The translations under genes were made by a program, and so were the position numbers. From positions 2,045,455 through 2,109,454 of the forward strand of contig JACGCM010002894.1 in NCBI GenBank assembly GCA_014058105.1: a DNA stretch of 64,000 bases. The letters run 5' to 3'. Origin of the DNA: Kingdonia uniflora (lineage: Eukaryota; Streptophyta; Magnoliopsida; Ranunculales; Circaeasteraceae). Of this stretch, positions 31,668 through 41,575 are shown piece after piece (the stretch's first letter is position 1; the number at the start of each line of letters is the position of its first letter). Under the pieces are notes generated by a model that saw nothing but the letters and a program-made list of their open reading frames with translations, was not told the DNA's origin and made no database searches.

Positions 31668-31786
31668 GGGGTGCAACACGAGGACTTCCAAGGAGGTCAC
31701 CCATCCTAGTACTACTCTTGCCCAAGCACGCTTAGCTGCGGAGGTCTGATGGGATCCGGTGCATTAGTGCTGGTAAGATCGCACCT
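31668..31786 (-). rRNA. 5S rRNA: 5S rRNA gene
   Basis: Full length, 119 nt. Control-region changes at nt 97, 68, 52; A at nt 1. Confidence 0.94.
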
Positions 31787-31984
31787 GTAAGCAATTGCAA
31801 TTAATATTACCTTATACCAGACCACCTTAATCCCCCACTTGACCGCCGGCGTGCCACTCGCCAAAATGATCGCCCACAAAAACGATATGCAGTCCCATGC
31901 GTCAAGATAGAGTGCGGAAGCCAGGAACGGCCTATAAGTGAAAGATTTGAGTTGACAAAATACTAAACACAAAACACAAAAAGT

Positions 31985-32103
31985 GAGGTGCAACACGAGG
32001 ACTTCCCAGGAGGTCACCCTTCCTAGTACTACTCTCGTCGAAGCACGCTTAACTGCGGAGTTCAGATGGGATCCAGTGCATTAGTACTGGTATGATCGTA
32101 CCC
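31985..32103 (-). rRNA. 5S rRNA: 5S rRNA gene
   Basis: Full length, 119 nt. Control-region changes at nt 84, 66, 64. Confidence 0.94.
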
Positions 32104-32309
32104 GTAAGTAATTGCAATTAATATAACCTTCAACCAGTCCACCTTCTTCCCCAACTTGACCGCCGGCGCTCCCCTCGCCAAAACGTATCGCCAACACAAA
32201 TGATACGCAGTCCCATGCGTCAAGATTGATTGCGGAAGCCAGCAACGGCCTATAAGTGAAAGCTTTTAGTTCACAAAACACAAAACACAAAACACAAATC
32301 TCAAAAACT

Positions 32310-32428
32310 GGGGTGCAACACGAGGAATTCCCTGGAGGTCACCCATCCTAGTACTACACTAGCCCAAGCTCGCTTAACTGCGGAGAACTGATGGGATCCG
32401 GTGCATTATTGCTGGTATGATAGCACCT
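32310..32428 (-). rRNA. 5S rRNA: 5S rRNA gene
   Basis: Full length, 119 nt. Control-region changes at nt 96, 71, 68, 59; A at nt 1. Confidence 0.93.
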
Positions 32429-32626
32429 GCAAGCAATTGCAATTAATATTACCTTCTTCCTGTCCACCTTATTCCCCCACTTGACCGCCGGCGTGCCACT
32501 CGCCAAAACGTATCGCCCACACAAACGATACGCAGTCCCATACGTCAAGATAGAGTGCAGAAGCTCGCAACGGAATATAAGTGAAAGCTTTGAGTTGACA
32601 AAACATTAAACACAAAACTCAAAAAT

Positions 32627-32745
32627 TGGGTGCAACACGAGGACTTCCCTGGAGGTCTCCCATCCGAGTACTACTCTCACCCAAGCATGCTTAAATGCGG
32701 AGTACTGATGGGATCCGGTGCATTAGTGCCGGAAAGATCGCACAC
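32627..32745 (-). rRNA. 5S rRNA: 5S rRNA gene
   Basis: Full length, 119 nt. Control-region changes at nt 96, 88, 80, 67, 58, 51. Confidence 0.92.
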
Positions 32746-32951
32746 GCAAGCAATTGAAGTTAATATTACCTTCATCCAGTCCTCCTTCATCCCCATCATG
32801 ACCGCCGGCGTGCCACTCGCCAAAACGAATCGCCCACACAAGCGATACGCAGTCCCATGCGTCAAGATAGATTGCGGATGCCAGCAACGGCCTATAAGTG
32901 AAAGCTTTTAATTGACAAAACACAAAACACAAAAAACAAAACACAAAAAGT

Positions 32952-33070
32952 GGGGTGCAACGCGAGGACTTCCAAGGAGGTCACCCATCCTAGTACTACT
33001 CTCGCCCAAGCACGCTTAGCTGCGGAGATTTGATGGGATCCGGTGCATTAGTGCTGGTATGATCGCACCT
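32952..33070 (-). rRNA. 5S rRNA: 5S rRNA gene
   Basis: Full length, 119 nt. Control-region changes at nt 97, 52; A at nt 1. Confidence 0.95.
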
Positions 33071-33268
33071 GTAAGCAATTGCAATTAATATAACCTTCAA
33101 CCAGTCCACCTTCTTCCCCAACTTGACCGCCGGCGTTCCACTCGCCAAAACGTATCGCCCACTCAAACGATACGCAGTCCCATGCGTCAAAATAGAGTGC
33201 GGATGCCAGCAACGGCCTATAAGTGAAAGCTTTGAGTTGATAAACACTAAACACAAAACTCAAAAAGT

Positions 33269-33387
33269 GGGGTGCAACACGGGGACTTCCTAGGAGGTCA
33301 CCCATCCTAGTACTACTCTCGCCAAACCACGATTAACTGCGGAGATCTGATGGGATCCGGTGCATTAGTGCTGGTATGATCGCATCT
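33269..33387 (-). rRNA. 5S rRNA: 5S rRNA gene
   Basis: Full length, 119 nt. Control-region changes at nt 97, 64, 61, 56; A43U; nt 1 and 3 changed. Confidence 0.93.
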
Positions 33388-33593
33388 GTAAGCAATTGCA
33401 GTTAATATTACCTTTTACCAGTCTTTGTTCTTCCCAAACTTGATCGCCTGCGTGCCACTCGCCAAAACGTATCACCCACACAAACGATACGCAGTCCCAT
33501 GCGACAAGATAGATTGCGGAAGCCTGCAACGGCCTATAAGTGAAAGCTTTTAGTTGACAAAACACAAAACACATATCACAAAACTCAAAAATT

Positions 33594-33712
33594 GGGGTGC
33601 TGCACGAGGACTTCCCAGGAGGTCACCTATCCTAGTACTACTCTCGCCCAACCACGCTTAACTGCGGAGATCTGATGGGATCCGGTGCATTAGTGCTTGT
33701 ATGATAGCGCCT
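33594..33712 (-). rRNA. 5S rRNA: 5S rRNA gene
   Basis: Full length, 119 nt. Control-region changes at nt 85, 61; A43U; A at nt 1. Confidence 0.94.
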
Positions 33713-33911
33713 GTAAGCAATTGCAATTAATATGACTTTCTACCAGTCCACCTTATTCCCCCACTTGACCGCCGGCGTGCCACTCGCCAAAACGTAACGC
33801 CCACACAAATGATATGCAGTCCCATGCGTCAAGATAGAGTGCGGAAGCCAACAACGGCCTATAAGTGAAAGCTTTGGGTTGACAAAACACTAAACACAAA
33901 ACTCAAAAACT

Positions 33912-34030
33912 GGGGTTCAACACGAGGACTTCCCAGGAGGTCACCCATCCTAGTACTACTCTCGCCCAAGCACGCCTAACTGCGGAGTTCTGATGGGATC
34001 CGGTGCATTAGTGCTGTTATGATCGCACCC
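33912..34030 (-). rRNA. 5S rRNA: 5S rRNA gene
   Basis: Full length, 119 nt. One control-region change, nt 55. Confidence 0.96.
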
Positions 34031-34236
34031 GCAAGCAATTGCAGTTAATATTACCTTCTATCTGTCCAACTTCATCCCCAACTTGACCGCCGGCGTGCCA
34101 CTCGCCAAAACGTATCGCCCACACAATCGATACGCAGTCCCATGCGTCAAGATAGATTGCCGAAGCAAGCAGCGGCCTATAAGTGAAAGCTTTTAGTTGA
34201 CAAAATACAAAGCACAAAACACAAAACTCAAAAAGT

Positions 34237-34355
34237 GGGGTGCAAAACGAGGACTTCCCTGGAGGTCACACATCCTAGTACTACTCTCGCCCAACCACGC
34301 TTAACTGCGGAGATTTGATGGGGTCCGGTGCATTAGTGCTGGTATGATCGCACCC
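34237..34355 (-). rRNA. 5S rRNA: 5S rRNA gene
   Basis: Full length, 119 nt. Control-region changes at nt 96, 86, 61. Confidence 0.94.
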
Positions 34356-34561
34356 GTAAGCAATTGCAGTTAATATTACCTTTTACCAGTCCATCTTCTT
34401 CCCAAACTTGACCGCCGGCGTGCCACTCGCCAAAACGTATCACCCACACAAACGATACGCAGTCCCATGCGTCAAGATAGATTGCGGAAGCCTGCAACGG
34501 CCTATAAGTGAAAGCTTTTAGTTGACAGAGCACATAACACAAATCACAAAACTCAAAATGT

Positions 34562-34680
34562 GGGGTGCAACACGAGGACTTCCCAGGAGGTCACCCATCC
34601 TAGTACTACTCACGCCCAACCAGGCTTAACTGCGGAGATCTGATGGGATCCGGTGCATTAGTGCTGGTATGATAGCACCT
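34562..34680 (-). rRNA. 5S rRNA: 5S rRNA gene
   Basis: Full length, 119 nt. Control-region changes at nt 69, 61, 58; A43U; A at nt 1. Confidence 0.94.
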
Positions 34681-34879
34681 GTAAGCAATAATAATTAATA
34701 ATACCTTCCACCAGTCCACCATTTTCCCCCACTTGACCGCCGGCGTGCCAATCGCCAAAACGTAACGCCCACCCAAACGATATGCAGTCCCATGCGTCAA
34801 GATAGAGTGCGGAAGCCAGCAACGGCCTATAAGTGAAAGCTTTGAGTTGACAAAACACTAAACACAAAACTCAAAAAGT

Positions 34880-34998
34880 GGGGTTCAACACGAGGACTAC
34901 CCAGGAGGAAGTCCATCCTAGTACTACTCTCGCCCAAGCACGCTTAACTGCGAAGTTCTAATGGGATCCGGTGCATTAGTGCTGTTATGATCGCACCC
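34880..34998 (-). rRNA. 5S rRNA: 5S rRNA gene
   Basis: Full length, 119 nt. Four adjacent C-box changes at nt 90, 89, 88, 87; the rest of the control region is intact. Confidence 0.93.
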
Positions 34999-35168
34999 GT
35001 AAGCAATTTCAGTTAATATAACTTACTACCATTCCACCTTCCTCCCCAACTTGACCGTCGGCGTACCACTCGCCAAAACGTATCGCCCACACAAACGATA
35101 CGCAGTCCCATGCGTCAAGATAGATTGCGGAAGCAAGCAACGGCCTATAAGTGAAAGCTTTTAGTTGA

Positions 35169-35206
35169 TAAAACACAAAACACAAAACACAAAACACAAA
35201 ACTCAA
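35169..35206. repeat. ACAAAAC short tandem repeat in spacer
   Basis: The 7-bp word CACAAAA repeats about four times just downstream of the gene at 35212-35330, the longest run I noticed. Other middle-block units have two or three copies and outer-block units usually one. On the gene strand each copy supplies TTTT. Confidence 0.85.
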
Positions 35207-35211
35207 AAAGT

Positions 35212-35330
35212 GGGGTGCAACACGAGGACTTCCCAGGAGGTCACCAATCCTAGTACTACTCTCGCCCAAGCATGCTTAACAGTGGAGATCTGATGGGATC
35301 CGGCGCATTAGTGCTGGTATGATCGCACCT
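35212..35330 (-). rRNA. 5S rRNA: 5S rRNA gene
   Basis: Full length, 119 nt. Control-region changes at nt 85, 58, 50; A43U; A at nt 1. Confidence 0.94.
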
Positions 35331-35528
35331 GTAAGCAAATGCAATTAATATTACCTTCTACCTGTCCACCTTATACCCCAACTTGACCGCCGGCGTGCCA
35401 CTCGCCAAAACGTATCGCTCACAGAAACGATACGCAGTCCCATGCGTCAAGATAGAGTGCGGAAGCCAGCAAGGGCCTATAAGTGAAAGCTTTGAGTTGA
35501 CGAACACTAACCACACAACTCAAAAAGT

Positions 35529-35647
35529 GGGGTGCAACACGAGGACATCCCAGGAGGTCACCCATCCAAGTACTACTCCCGGCCAATCACGCTTAACTGC
35601 GGAGATCTGATGGGGTCCGGTGCATTAGTGCTGGTATGATCGCACCC
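35529..35647 (-). rRNA. 5S rRNA: 5S rRNA gene
   Basis: Full length, 119 nt. Control-region changes at nt 80, 69, 66, 61; A43U. Confidence 0.93.
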
Positions 35648-35853
35648 GTAAGCAATTGCAGTTAATATTACCTTTTACCAGTCCTTCTTCTTCCCAAACT
35701 TGACCGCCGGCGTGCCACTTGCCAAAACGTATCACCCACACAAACGATACGCAGTCCCATGCGTCATGATAGATTGCGGAAGCCCGCAACGGCCTATAAG
35801 TGAAAGCTTTTAGTTGACAAAACACAAAACACAAATCACAAAACTCAAAAAGT

Positions 35854-35972
35854 GGGGTGCAACACGAGGACTTCCCAGGAGGTCACCCATCCTAGTACTA
35901 CTCCTGCCCAATCACGCTTAACTGCGGAGATCTGATGGGATCCGGTGCATTAGTGCTGGTATGATAGCACCA
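35854..35972 (-). rRNA. 5S rRNA: 5S rRNA gene
   Basis: Full length, 119 nt. Control-region changes at nt 69, 68, 61; A43U; nt 1 changed. Confidence 0.93.
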
Positions 35973-36171
35973 ATAAGCAATTGCAATTAATATTACCATC
36001 TACCAGTCCACCTTATTCCCCCACTTGACCGCCGGCGTGCCACTCGCCAAAACGAATCGCCCACACAAACGATATGCAGTCCCATGCGTCAAGATAGAGT
36101 GCGGAAGCCAGCAACGGCCTATAAGTGAATGCTTTGAGTTGACAAAAAACTAGACACAAAACTCAAAATGT

Positions 36172-36290
36172 GGGGATCAACACAAGGACTTCCCAGGAGG
36201 TCACCCATCCTAGTACTACTCTCGCCCAAGCACGCTTAACTGAGGAGTTCAGATGGGATCCGGTGCATTAGTGCTGGCATGATCGCACCC
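36172..36290 (-). rRNA. 5S rRNA: 5S rRNA gene, consensus control region
   Basis: Full length, 119 nt. Control region fully consensus; changes only toward the 3' end and near nt 40-48. Confidence 0.96.
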
Positions 36291-36495
36291 GCAAGCAATT
36301 GCAGTTAATATTACCTTCTACCAGTCCACCTTCTTCTCCATCTTGACCGCCGGCGTGCCACTCGCCAAAACGTTTCGCCCACACAAACATTACGCAGTCC
36401 CATGCGTCAAGATAGATTGCGGAAGCTTGCGACGGCCTATATGTAAAAGCTTTTAGTTGACAAAACACAAACACAAAACACAAAACTCAAAAAGT

Positions 36496-36614
36496 GGGGT
36501 GCAACACGAGGATTTCCCAGGAGGTCACCCATCCTAGTACTACTCTCGCCCAAGAGCGCTTAACTGCGGAGATCTGATAGGATCCGGTACATTAGTGCTG
36601 GTATGATTGCACCT
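36496..36614 (-). rRNA. 5S rRNA: 5S rRNA gene
   Basis: Full length, 119 nt. Control-region changes at nt 60, 59; A43U; A at nt 1. Confidence 0.95.
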
Positions 36615-36813
36615 ATAAGCAATTGCAATTAATATTACCTTCTACCAGTCCACCTTATTCCCCCACTTGACCGCCGGCGTGCCACTCGCCAAAACGTATT
36701 GCCCAGACAAGCGATATGCAGTCACATGCGTCAATATAGAGTGCGGAAGCCAGCAACGGCCTATAAGTGAAAGCTTTGAGTTGACAAAACACTAAACACA
36801 AAACTCAAAAAGT

Positions 36814-36932
36814 GGGGTGCAACCCGAGAACTTCCCAGGAAGTCACCCATCCTAGTACTACTCTCGCCCAGGCACCCTTAACTACGGAGTTCTGATGTGA
36901 TCCGGTGCATCAGTGCTGGAATGATCGCACCC
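36814..36932 (-). rRNA. 5S rRNA: 5S rRNA gene
   Basis: Full length, 119 nt. Control-region changes at nt 92, 62, 57. Confidence 0.94.
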
Positions 36933-37131
36933 GCAAGCAATTGCAGTTAATATTACCTTCTACCAGTCCACCTTCTTCCCCATCTTGACCGCCGGCGTGC
37001 CACTCGCCAAAACGTTTCGCCCACACAAACGATACGCAGTCCCATGCGTCAAGATAGAGTGCGGAAGCCAGCAACGGCCTATAAGTGAAAGCTTTGAGTT
37101 GACAAAACACTAAACACAAAACTCAAAAAGT

Positions 37132-37250
37132 GGGGTGCAACACGAGGACTTCCCAGGAGGCCACCGATCCTAGTACTACTCTCGCCCAACCACGCTTAAC
37201 TTCGGAGATCTGATGGGGTCCGGTGCATTAATGCTGGTATGATCGCACCC
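37132..37250 (-). rRNA. 5S rRNA: 5S rRNA gene
   Basis: Full length, 119 nt. Control-region changes at nt 90, 85, 61; A43U. Confidence 0.94.
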
Positions 37251-37448
37251 GTAAGCAATTGCAGTTAATATTACCTTTTACCAGTCCACCTTCTTCCCCA
37301 ACTTGACCGCCGGCGTACCACTCGCCAAAACGAATCGCCCACACAAACGATACGCAGTCCCTTGCGTCAAGATAGAGTGTGGAAGCCAGCAACGGCCTAT
37401 AAGTGAAAGCTTTGAGTTGACAAACACTAAACACAAAACTCAAAAAGT

Positions 37449-37567
37449 GGGGTGCAACACGAGGACTACCCAGGAGGTCACCCATCCTAGTACTACTCTC
37501 GCCCAACCACGCTTAACTGCGGAGATCTGATGGGGTCCGGTGCATTAGTGCTTGTATGATCGCACCC
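37449..37567 (-). rRNA. 5S rRNA: 5S rRNA gene
   Basis: Full length, 119 nt. One control-region change, nt 61; A43U. Confidence 0.96.
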
Positions 37568-37773
37568 GTAAGCAATTGCAGTTAATTTTACCTTTTACCG
37601 GTCCTTCTTCTTCCCAAACTTGACCGCCGGCGTGCCACTCGCCAAAACATATCACCCACACAAACGATACGCAGTCCCATGCGTCAAGATATATTGCGGA
37701 AGCCTGCAACGGCCTATAAGCGAAAGCTTTTAGTTGACAAAACATAAAACACAAATCACAAAACTCAAAAAGT

Positions 37774-37892
37774 GGGGTGCAACACGAGGACTTCCCAGGA
37801 GGTCACCCATCCGAGTACTACTCTCGCCCAACCACGCTTAACTGCGGAGATCGGATGGGATCCGGTGCATTAGTGCTGGTATGATAGCACCT
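37774..37892 (-). rRNA. 5S rRNA: 5S rRNA gene
   Basis: Full length, 119 nt. Control-region changes at nt 80, 61; A at nt 1. Confidence 0.95.
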
Positions 37893-38091
37893 GTAAGCAA
37901 TTGCAATTAATATTACCTTCTACCAGTCCACCATATTCCCCCACTTGACCGCCGGCGTGCAACTCGCCAAAACGTATCGTCCGGACAAACGATATGCAGT
38001 CCCATGCGTCAAGATAGAGTGCGGAAGCCAGCAACGGCCTATAAGTGAAAGCTTTGAGTTGACATAGCACTAAACACAAAACTCAAAAAGT

Positions 38092-38152
38092 GGGGCGCAA
38101 CACGAGGACTTCTCAGGAGATCAGATGCATTTGTGCTTGTATGATCGCACCC
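38092..38152 (-). pseudogene. 5S gene with 58-nt internal deletion at block junction (61 nt)
   Basis: The RNA 3' end up to about the C-box start is joined to the 5' quarter; A box, intermediate element and most of the C box are lost. The scar sits exactly where middle-block sequence changes to right-block sequence. Confidence 0.92.
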
Positions 38153-38344
38153 GTAAGCAATTGAAGTTAATATTACCTTCCTCCAGTTCACTTTCTTCCC
38201 CCACTTGACCGCCGGCGTGCCACTCGCCAAATCGAATCGCCCACATAAACGATACGCAGTCCCATGCGTCAAGATAGAGTGCGGATGCCAGCAATGGCCT
38301 ATAAGTGAAAGCTTTGAGATGACAAAACACAAAACTCAAAATGT

Positions 38345-38463
38345 GGGGTGCAACACGAGAACCTCCCCGGAGGTTACCCATCCTAGTACCACTCTCGCTC
38401 AAGCACGCTAAACTACGGAGTTCTGATGGGATCAGGTGCATTAGGGCTGGTATGACCGCATCC
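38345..38463 (-). rRNA. 5S rRNA: 5S rRNA gene
   Basis: Full length, 119 nt. Control-region changes at nt 96, 89, 74, 65, 54; nt 3 changed. Confidence 0.92.
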
Positions 38464-38655
38464 TTAAGCAATTATAGTTAATATTACCTTCTACCAGTCC
38501 ACCTTCTACCCGCACATGACCGCCGGCCTGCTACTCGCAAAAACGTATCGCCCGCACTAACGATACGCAGTCCCATAAGTCAAGATAGAGTGCGGAAGCC
38601 AGCAACGGCCTACAAGTGAAAGCTTTGTGTTGACAAAACACAAAACTCAAAAAGT

Positions 38656-38774
38656 GGGGTGCAACACGAGTACTTCCCAGGAGGTCACCCATCCTAGTAC
38701 TACTCTCGCCAAAGCACGCTTAACTGCGGAGTTTTGATGGGATCCGGTGCATTTGTGCTGGTATGATCGTACCC
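38656..38774 (-). rRNA. 5S rRNA: 5S rRNA gene
   Basis: Full length, 119 nt. One control-region change, nt 64. Confidence 0.95.
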
Positions 38775-38810
38775 GTAAGCAATTCCAGTTAATATTACTT
38801 TTTACCAGTC

Positions 38811-38826
38811 CCTCATGTTGCACCCC
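38811..38826 (+). pseudogene. Inverted 5S 3'-end fragment inside spacer (16 nt)
   Basis: CCTCATGTTGCACCCC matches the last 16 nt of 5S RNA with one mismatch, but reads on the plus strand, opposite to every gene here. It replaces about 30 bp of the normal spacer between CCAGTC and CACTCGCC. Confidence 0.82.
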
Positions 38827-38949
38827 ACTCGCCAAAACGTATCGCCCACACAAGCGATACGCAGTCCCATGCGTCAAGATAGAGTGCGGTAGCCAGCAAC
38901 AGATTATAAGTGAAAGCTTTGAGTTGATAAAACACAAAACTCAAAAAGT

Positions 38950-39068
38950 AGGGTGCAAGAGGAGGACTTCCCCGGATGTAACCCATCCTAGTGCTACTCT
39001 CACCCAAGAACGCTTAACAGCGGTGTTCTGATGGCATCCGGTATATTAGTGCTGGTATGATCGCACCC
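38950..39068 (-). rRNA. 5S rRNA: 5S rRNA gene, diverged
   Basis: Full length, 119 nt. Control-region changes at nt 96, 92, 89, 76, 67, 60, 50. Confidence 0.9.
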
Positions 39069-39259
39069 GTAAGCAATTGCAGTTAATATTACCTTCTTCC
39101 AGTCAACCTTCTTTCCCCACATGCCGCCGACGTGCCACTCGCCAAATCGTATCGCAAACACAGACGATACGCAGTCCCATGCGTCAAGATAGAGTGCGGA
39201 AGCCTGCAACGACCAAAAGGTGAAAACTTTGAGTTAACAAAGCACAAAACTTAAAAAGT

Positions 39260-39378
39260 ACGGTGTAGCACGAGGACTTCACAGGAGGTCACCCATCCTA
39301 GTGCTACTCTGGCCCAAGCACGCTTAACTACGGAGTTCTGATGGGATCCGGTGCATTAGTGCTGGTATGATCGCATCC
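39260..39378 (-). rRNA. 5S rRNA: 5S rRNA gene
   Basis: Full length, 119 nt. Control-region changes at nt 98, 76, 68; 3' variants shared with 496-614. Confidence 0.93.
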
Positions 39379-39533
39379 GCAAGCAATTGCAGTTAATATT
39401 ATCTTCTACCGCTCGCCAAAGCGTATCGCCGACACAAGCGATACGCAGTCTCATGCGTTAAGATAGAGTGCGGAAGCCGGCAGCGGCCTATAAGTGAAAG
39501 CTTTGAGTTTACAAAACAAAAAACATAATAAGT

Positions 39534-39652
39534 GGGGTGCAACACGAGGACTTCCCAGGAGGTCACCCATCCTAGTACTTCTCTCGCCCAAGCACGATTA
39601 ACTGAGGAGTTCGGATGGGATCCAGAGCATTAGTGCTGGTATGATCGCACCC
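39534..39652 (-). rRNA. 5S rRNA: 5S rRNA gene
   Basis: Full length, 119 nt. Control-region changes at nt 73, 56. The spacer on its 3' side is 37 bp shorter than in the left copy. Confidence 0.94.
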
Positions 39653-39844
39653 GTAAGCAATTGCAGTTATTAATACCGTCAAAAAGTCCACCTTCTTCCC
39701 CCACTTGACCGCCGGCATGCCACTCGCCAAAACGTATCGTCCACGCAAACGATACGCAGTCCCATCCGTCAAGATAGAGTGCGGAAGCCAGCAACGGCCT
39801 ATAAGTGAAAACTTTGAGTTGACAAAGCACAAACCTCTAAAAGT

Positions 39845-39963
39845 GGGGGGCAACACGAGGACTGCCCTGGAGGTTACCCATCCAAGTACTACTATCGCCC
39901 AAGCACGCTTAATTACTGAGTTCCGGTAGGATACAGTGTATTAGTGCAGGTATGATCGCACCC
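39845..39963 (-). rRNA. 5S rRNA: 5S rRNA gene without upstream promoter tract
   Basis: Full length, 119 nt. Control-region changes at nt 96, 89, 80, 70, 51. A 62-bp deletion joins RNA nt 1 straight to the CGTGCCACTCGCC spacer core, so the AT-rich box and the GC at -12 are missing. The left counterpart (1118-1236) keeps them. Confidence 0.93.
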
Positions 39964-40093
39964 GCGTGCCACTCGCCAAATCGTATCGCCGACACAAACG
40001 GTACGCAATCCCATGTGTCAAGATTGAGTGCGGAAGCCAGCAACGGTCTATAAGTAATAGCTTTGAGTTTATAAAATACCAAACTCAAAAAGT

Positions 40094-40212
40094 GTGGTGC
40101 AACACGAGGACTTCTCAGGAGGTCACCCATCCTAGTACTACTCTCGCCCAAGCACGCTTAACTGCGGAGTTCTGATGGGATCCGGCGCATTAGTGCTGGT
40201 ATGATCGCAACC
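40094..40212 (-). rRNA. 5S rRNA: 5S rRNA gene
   Basis: Full length, 119 nt. One control-region change, nt 98; nt 3 changed. Its downstream spacer is shortened to 130 bp. Confidence 0.94.
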
Positions 40213-40404
40213 GTAATCAATTATAGTTTATATTACCATCTACCAGTCCACATTCATCCCCAACTTGACCACCTGCGTGCCACTCGCCAAATCGTATCGC
40301 CCACACAAACGTTACGCAGTCCCATGCGTCAAGATAGAGGTTGGAAGCCAGCAATGGCCTATAAGTGAAAGCTTTTAGTTGACAAAACACAAAACTCAAA
40401 ATGC

Positions 40405-40523
40405 GGGGTGCAACACGAGAACTTCCCTGGAGGTCACCCATCCTAGTACTACTCTCGCCCATGCACGCTTATCTACGGAGTTCTGATGGGATCCGGTGCA
40501 TTAATGCTGGTATGACCGCATCC
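40405..40523 (-). rRNA. 5S rRNA: 5S rRNA gene
   Basis: Full length, 119 nt. Control-region changes at nt 96, 62, 52. Confidence 0.94.
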
Positions 40524-40715
40524 GTAAGCAATTACAGTTAATATTACCTTCTACCAGTCCACCTTCTTCCCGCACTTGACCGCCGGCCTGCCACTCGTAA
40601 TAACGTATCGCCCACACAAACGATACGCAGTCTCATGCGTCAAGATAGAGTGCGGTTGCCAGCAACGGCTTATAAGTGAATGCTTTGAGTTGACAAAGCG
40701 CAAAACTCAAAAAGT

Positions 40716-40834
40716 AGGGTGCAAGGCGAGGTCTTCCCCGGATGTAACCCATCCAAGTACTACTCTCGCCAAAGAACGCTTAACTGCGGAGTTCTTATGG
40801 CATCTGGTATATTAGTGCTGGTATGATTGCAGCC
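40716..40834 (-). rRNA. 5S rRNA: 5S rRNA gene, diverged
   Basis: Full length, 119 nt. Control-region changes at nt 96, 92, 89, 80, 64, 60. Confidence 0.9.
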
Positions 40835-41025
40835 GTAAGCAATTGCAGTTAATATTACCTTCTACCAGTCTGCCATCATCCCCACTTGACCGCCGGCGCG
40901 CCACTCGCCTAAGAGTATCGCCAACAAAAATGATACGCAGTTCCATGCGTCAAGATTGTGTGCGGAAGCCAGCAGCGGCTTATAAGAGAAAGCTTCGAGT
41001 TGACAAAACACAAAAATCCAAAAGC

Positions 41026-41047
41026 GGGGTGCAAAACGAGGACTTTC
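41026..41047 (-). pseudogene. 5S 3'-end remnant (22 nt)
   Basis: Second copy of the junction at 2361-2382: the RNA 3' end runs into the GACGATACG spacer element. Confidence 0.9.
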
Positions 41048-41144
41048 GACGATACGCAGTCCCATGCGTCAAGATAGTTTGTGGAAGCCAGCAACCCCCT
41101 ATAAGTGAATGCCTTGGGTTTACAAAACATAAAACTCAAAAAGT

Positions 41145-41264
41145 GGGGTGCAACACGAGGACTTCCCAGGAAGTAACCAATCCTAGTACTACTCTCGCCC
41201 AATCACGCTTAACTGCGGAGTTCTAATGGGATCCGGTACAATTAGTGCTGGTATGATCGCACCC
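41145..41264 (-). rRNA. 5S rRNA: 5S rRNA gene
   Basis: 120 nt with the extra base near nt 24/25 shared with 2480-2599. Control-region changes at nt 92, 89, 85, 61. Confidence 0.92.
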
Positions 41265-41456
41265 ATATGCAATTGCAGTTAATATTTCCTTCTACCAGTA
41301 CACCTTCATCCCCCACTTGACTCCTGGTGTGCCACTCGCTTAAGCGAATAGCCCAAACAGATGATACACAGTCCCAGGAGTCAAGATTGAGTGCGGAGGC
41401 CAGCAGCGGCCTATAAGTGAAAGCTTTAAGTAGACAAAACACAAAACTCAAAAAGT

Positions 41457-41575
41457 GGGGAGCAACACGAGGACTTCCCAGGAAGTTACCAATCCTAGTA
41501 CCACTCACGCCCTAGCACGCTTAACTGCAGAGTTCTGATGGGATCCGGTGCATTAGTGCTGGTACGATCGCACCC
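41457..41575 (-). rRNA. 5S rRNA: 5S rRNA gene
   Basis: Full length, 119 nt. Control-region changes at nt 92, 89, 85, 74, 69, 63. In the left block this gene was removed by the 4.4-kb deletion. Confidence 0.91.

Larger units (their letters stand above)
25372..38091 (-). repeat. Middle block M: homogenised dimeric 5S array
   Basis: Units of about 318 and 325 bp alternate as a dimer of about 643 bp. Successive same-type genes start at 28123, 28766, 29409, 30051, 30693, 31343, 31985, 32627, 33269 and 33912. One spacer type has CTTATTCCCCCACTTG and CGATATGCAG; the other has CTTCTTCCCCAACTTG, CGATACGCAG and a longer ACAAAAC tract. Alternate genes carry A43U (an AGATCT site) and often A at nt 1. 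Divergence between units is visibly lower than in the flanking blocks. Confidence 0.85.

Noticed and set aside
25372..38091. CRISPR-like regular repeat/spacer pattern
   Set aside because: The conserved part is a 119-nt 5S rRNA gene and the intervals are related sequences of about 200 bp. This is tandem duplication, with no short direct repeats or unique spacers.
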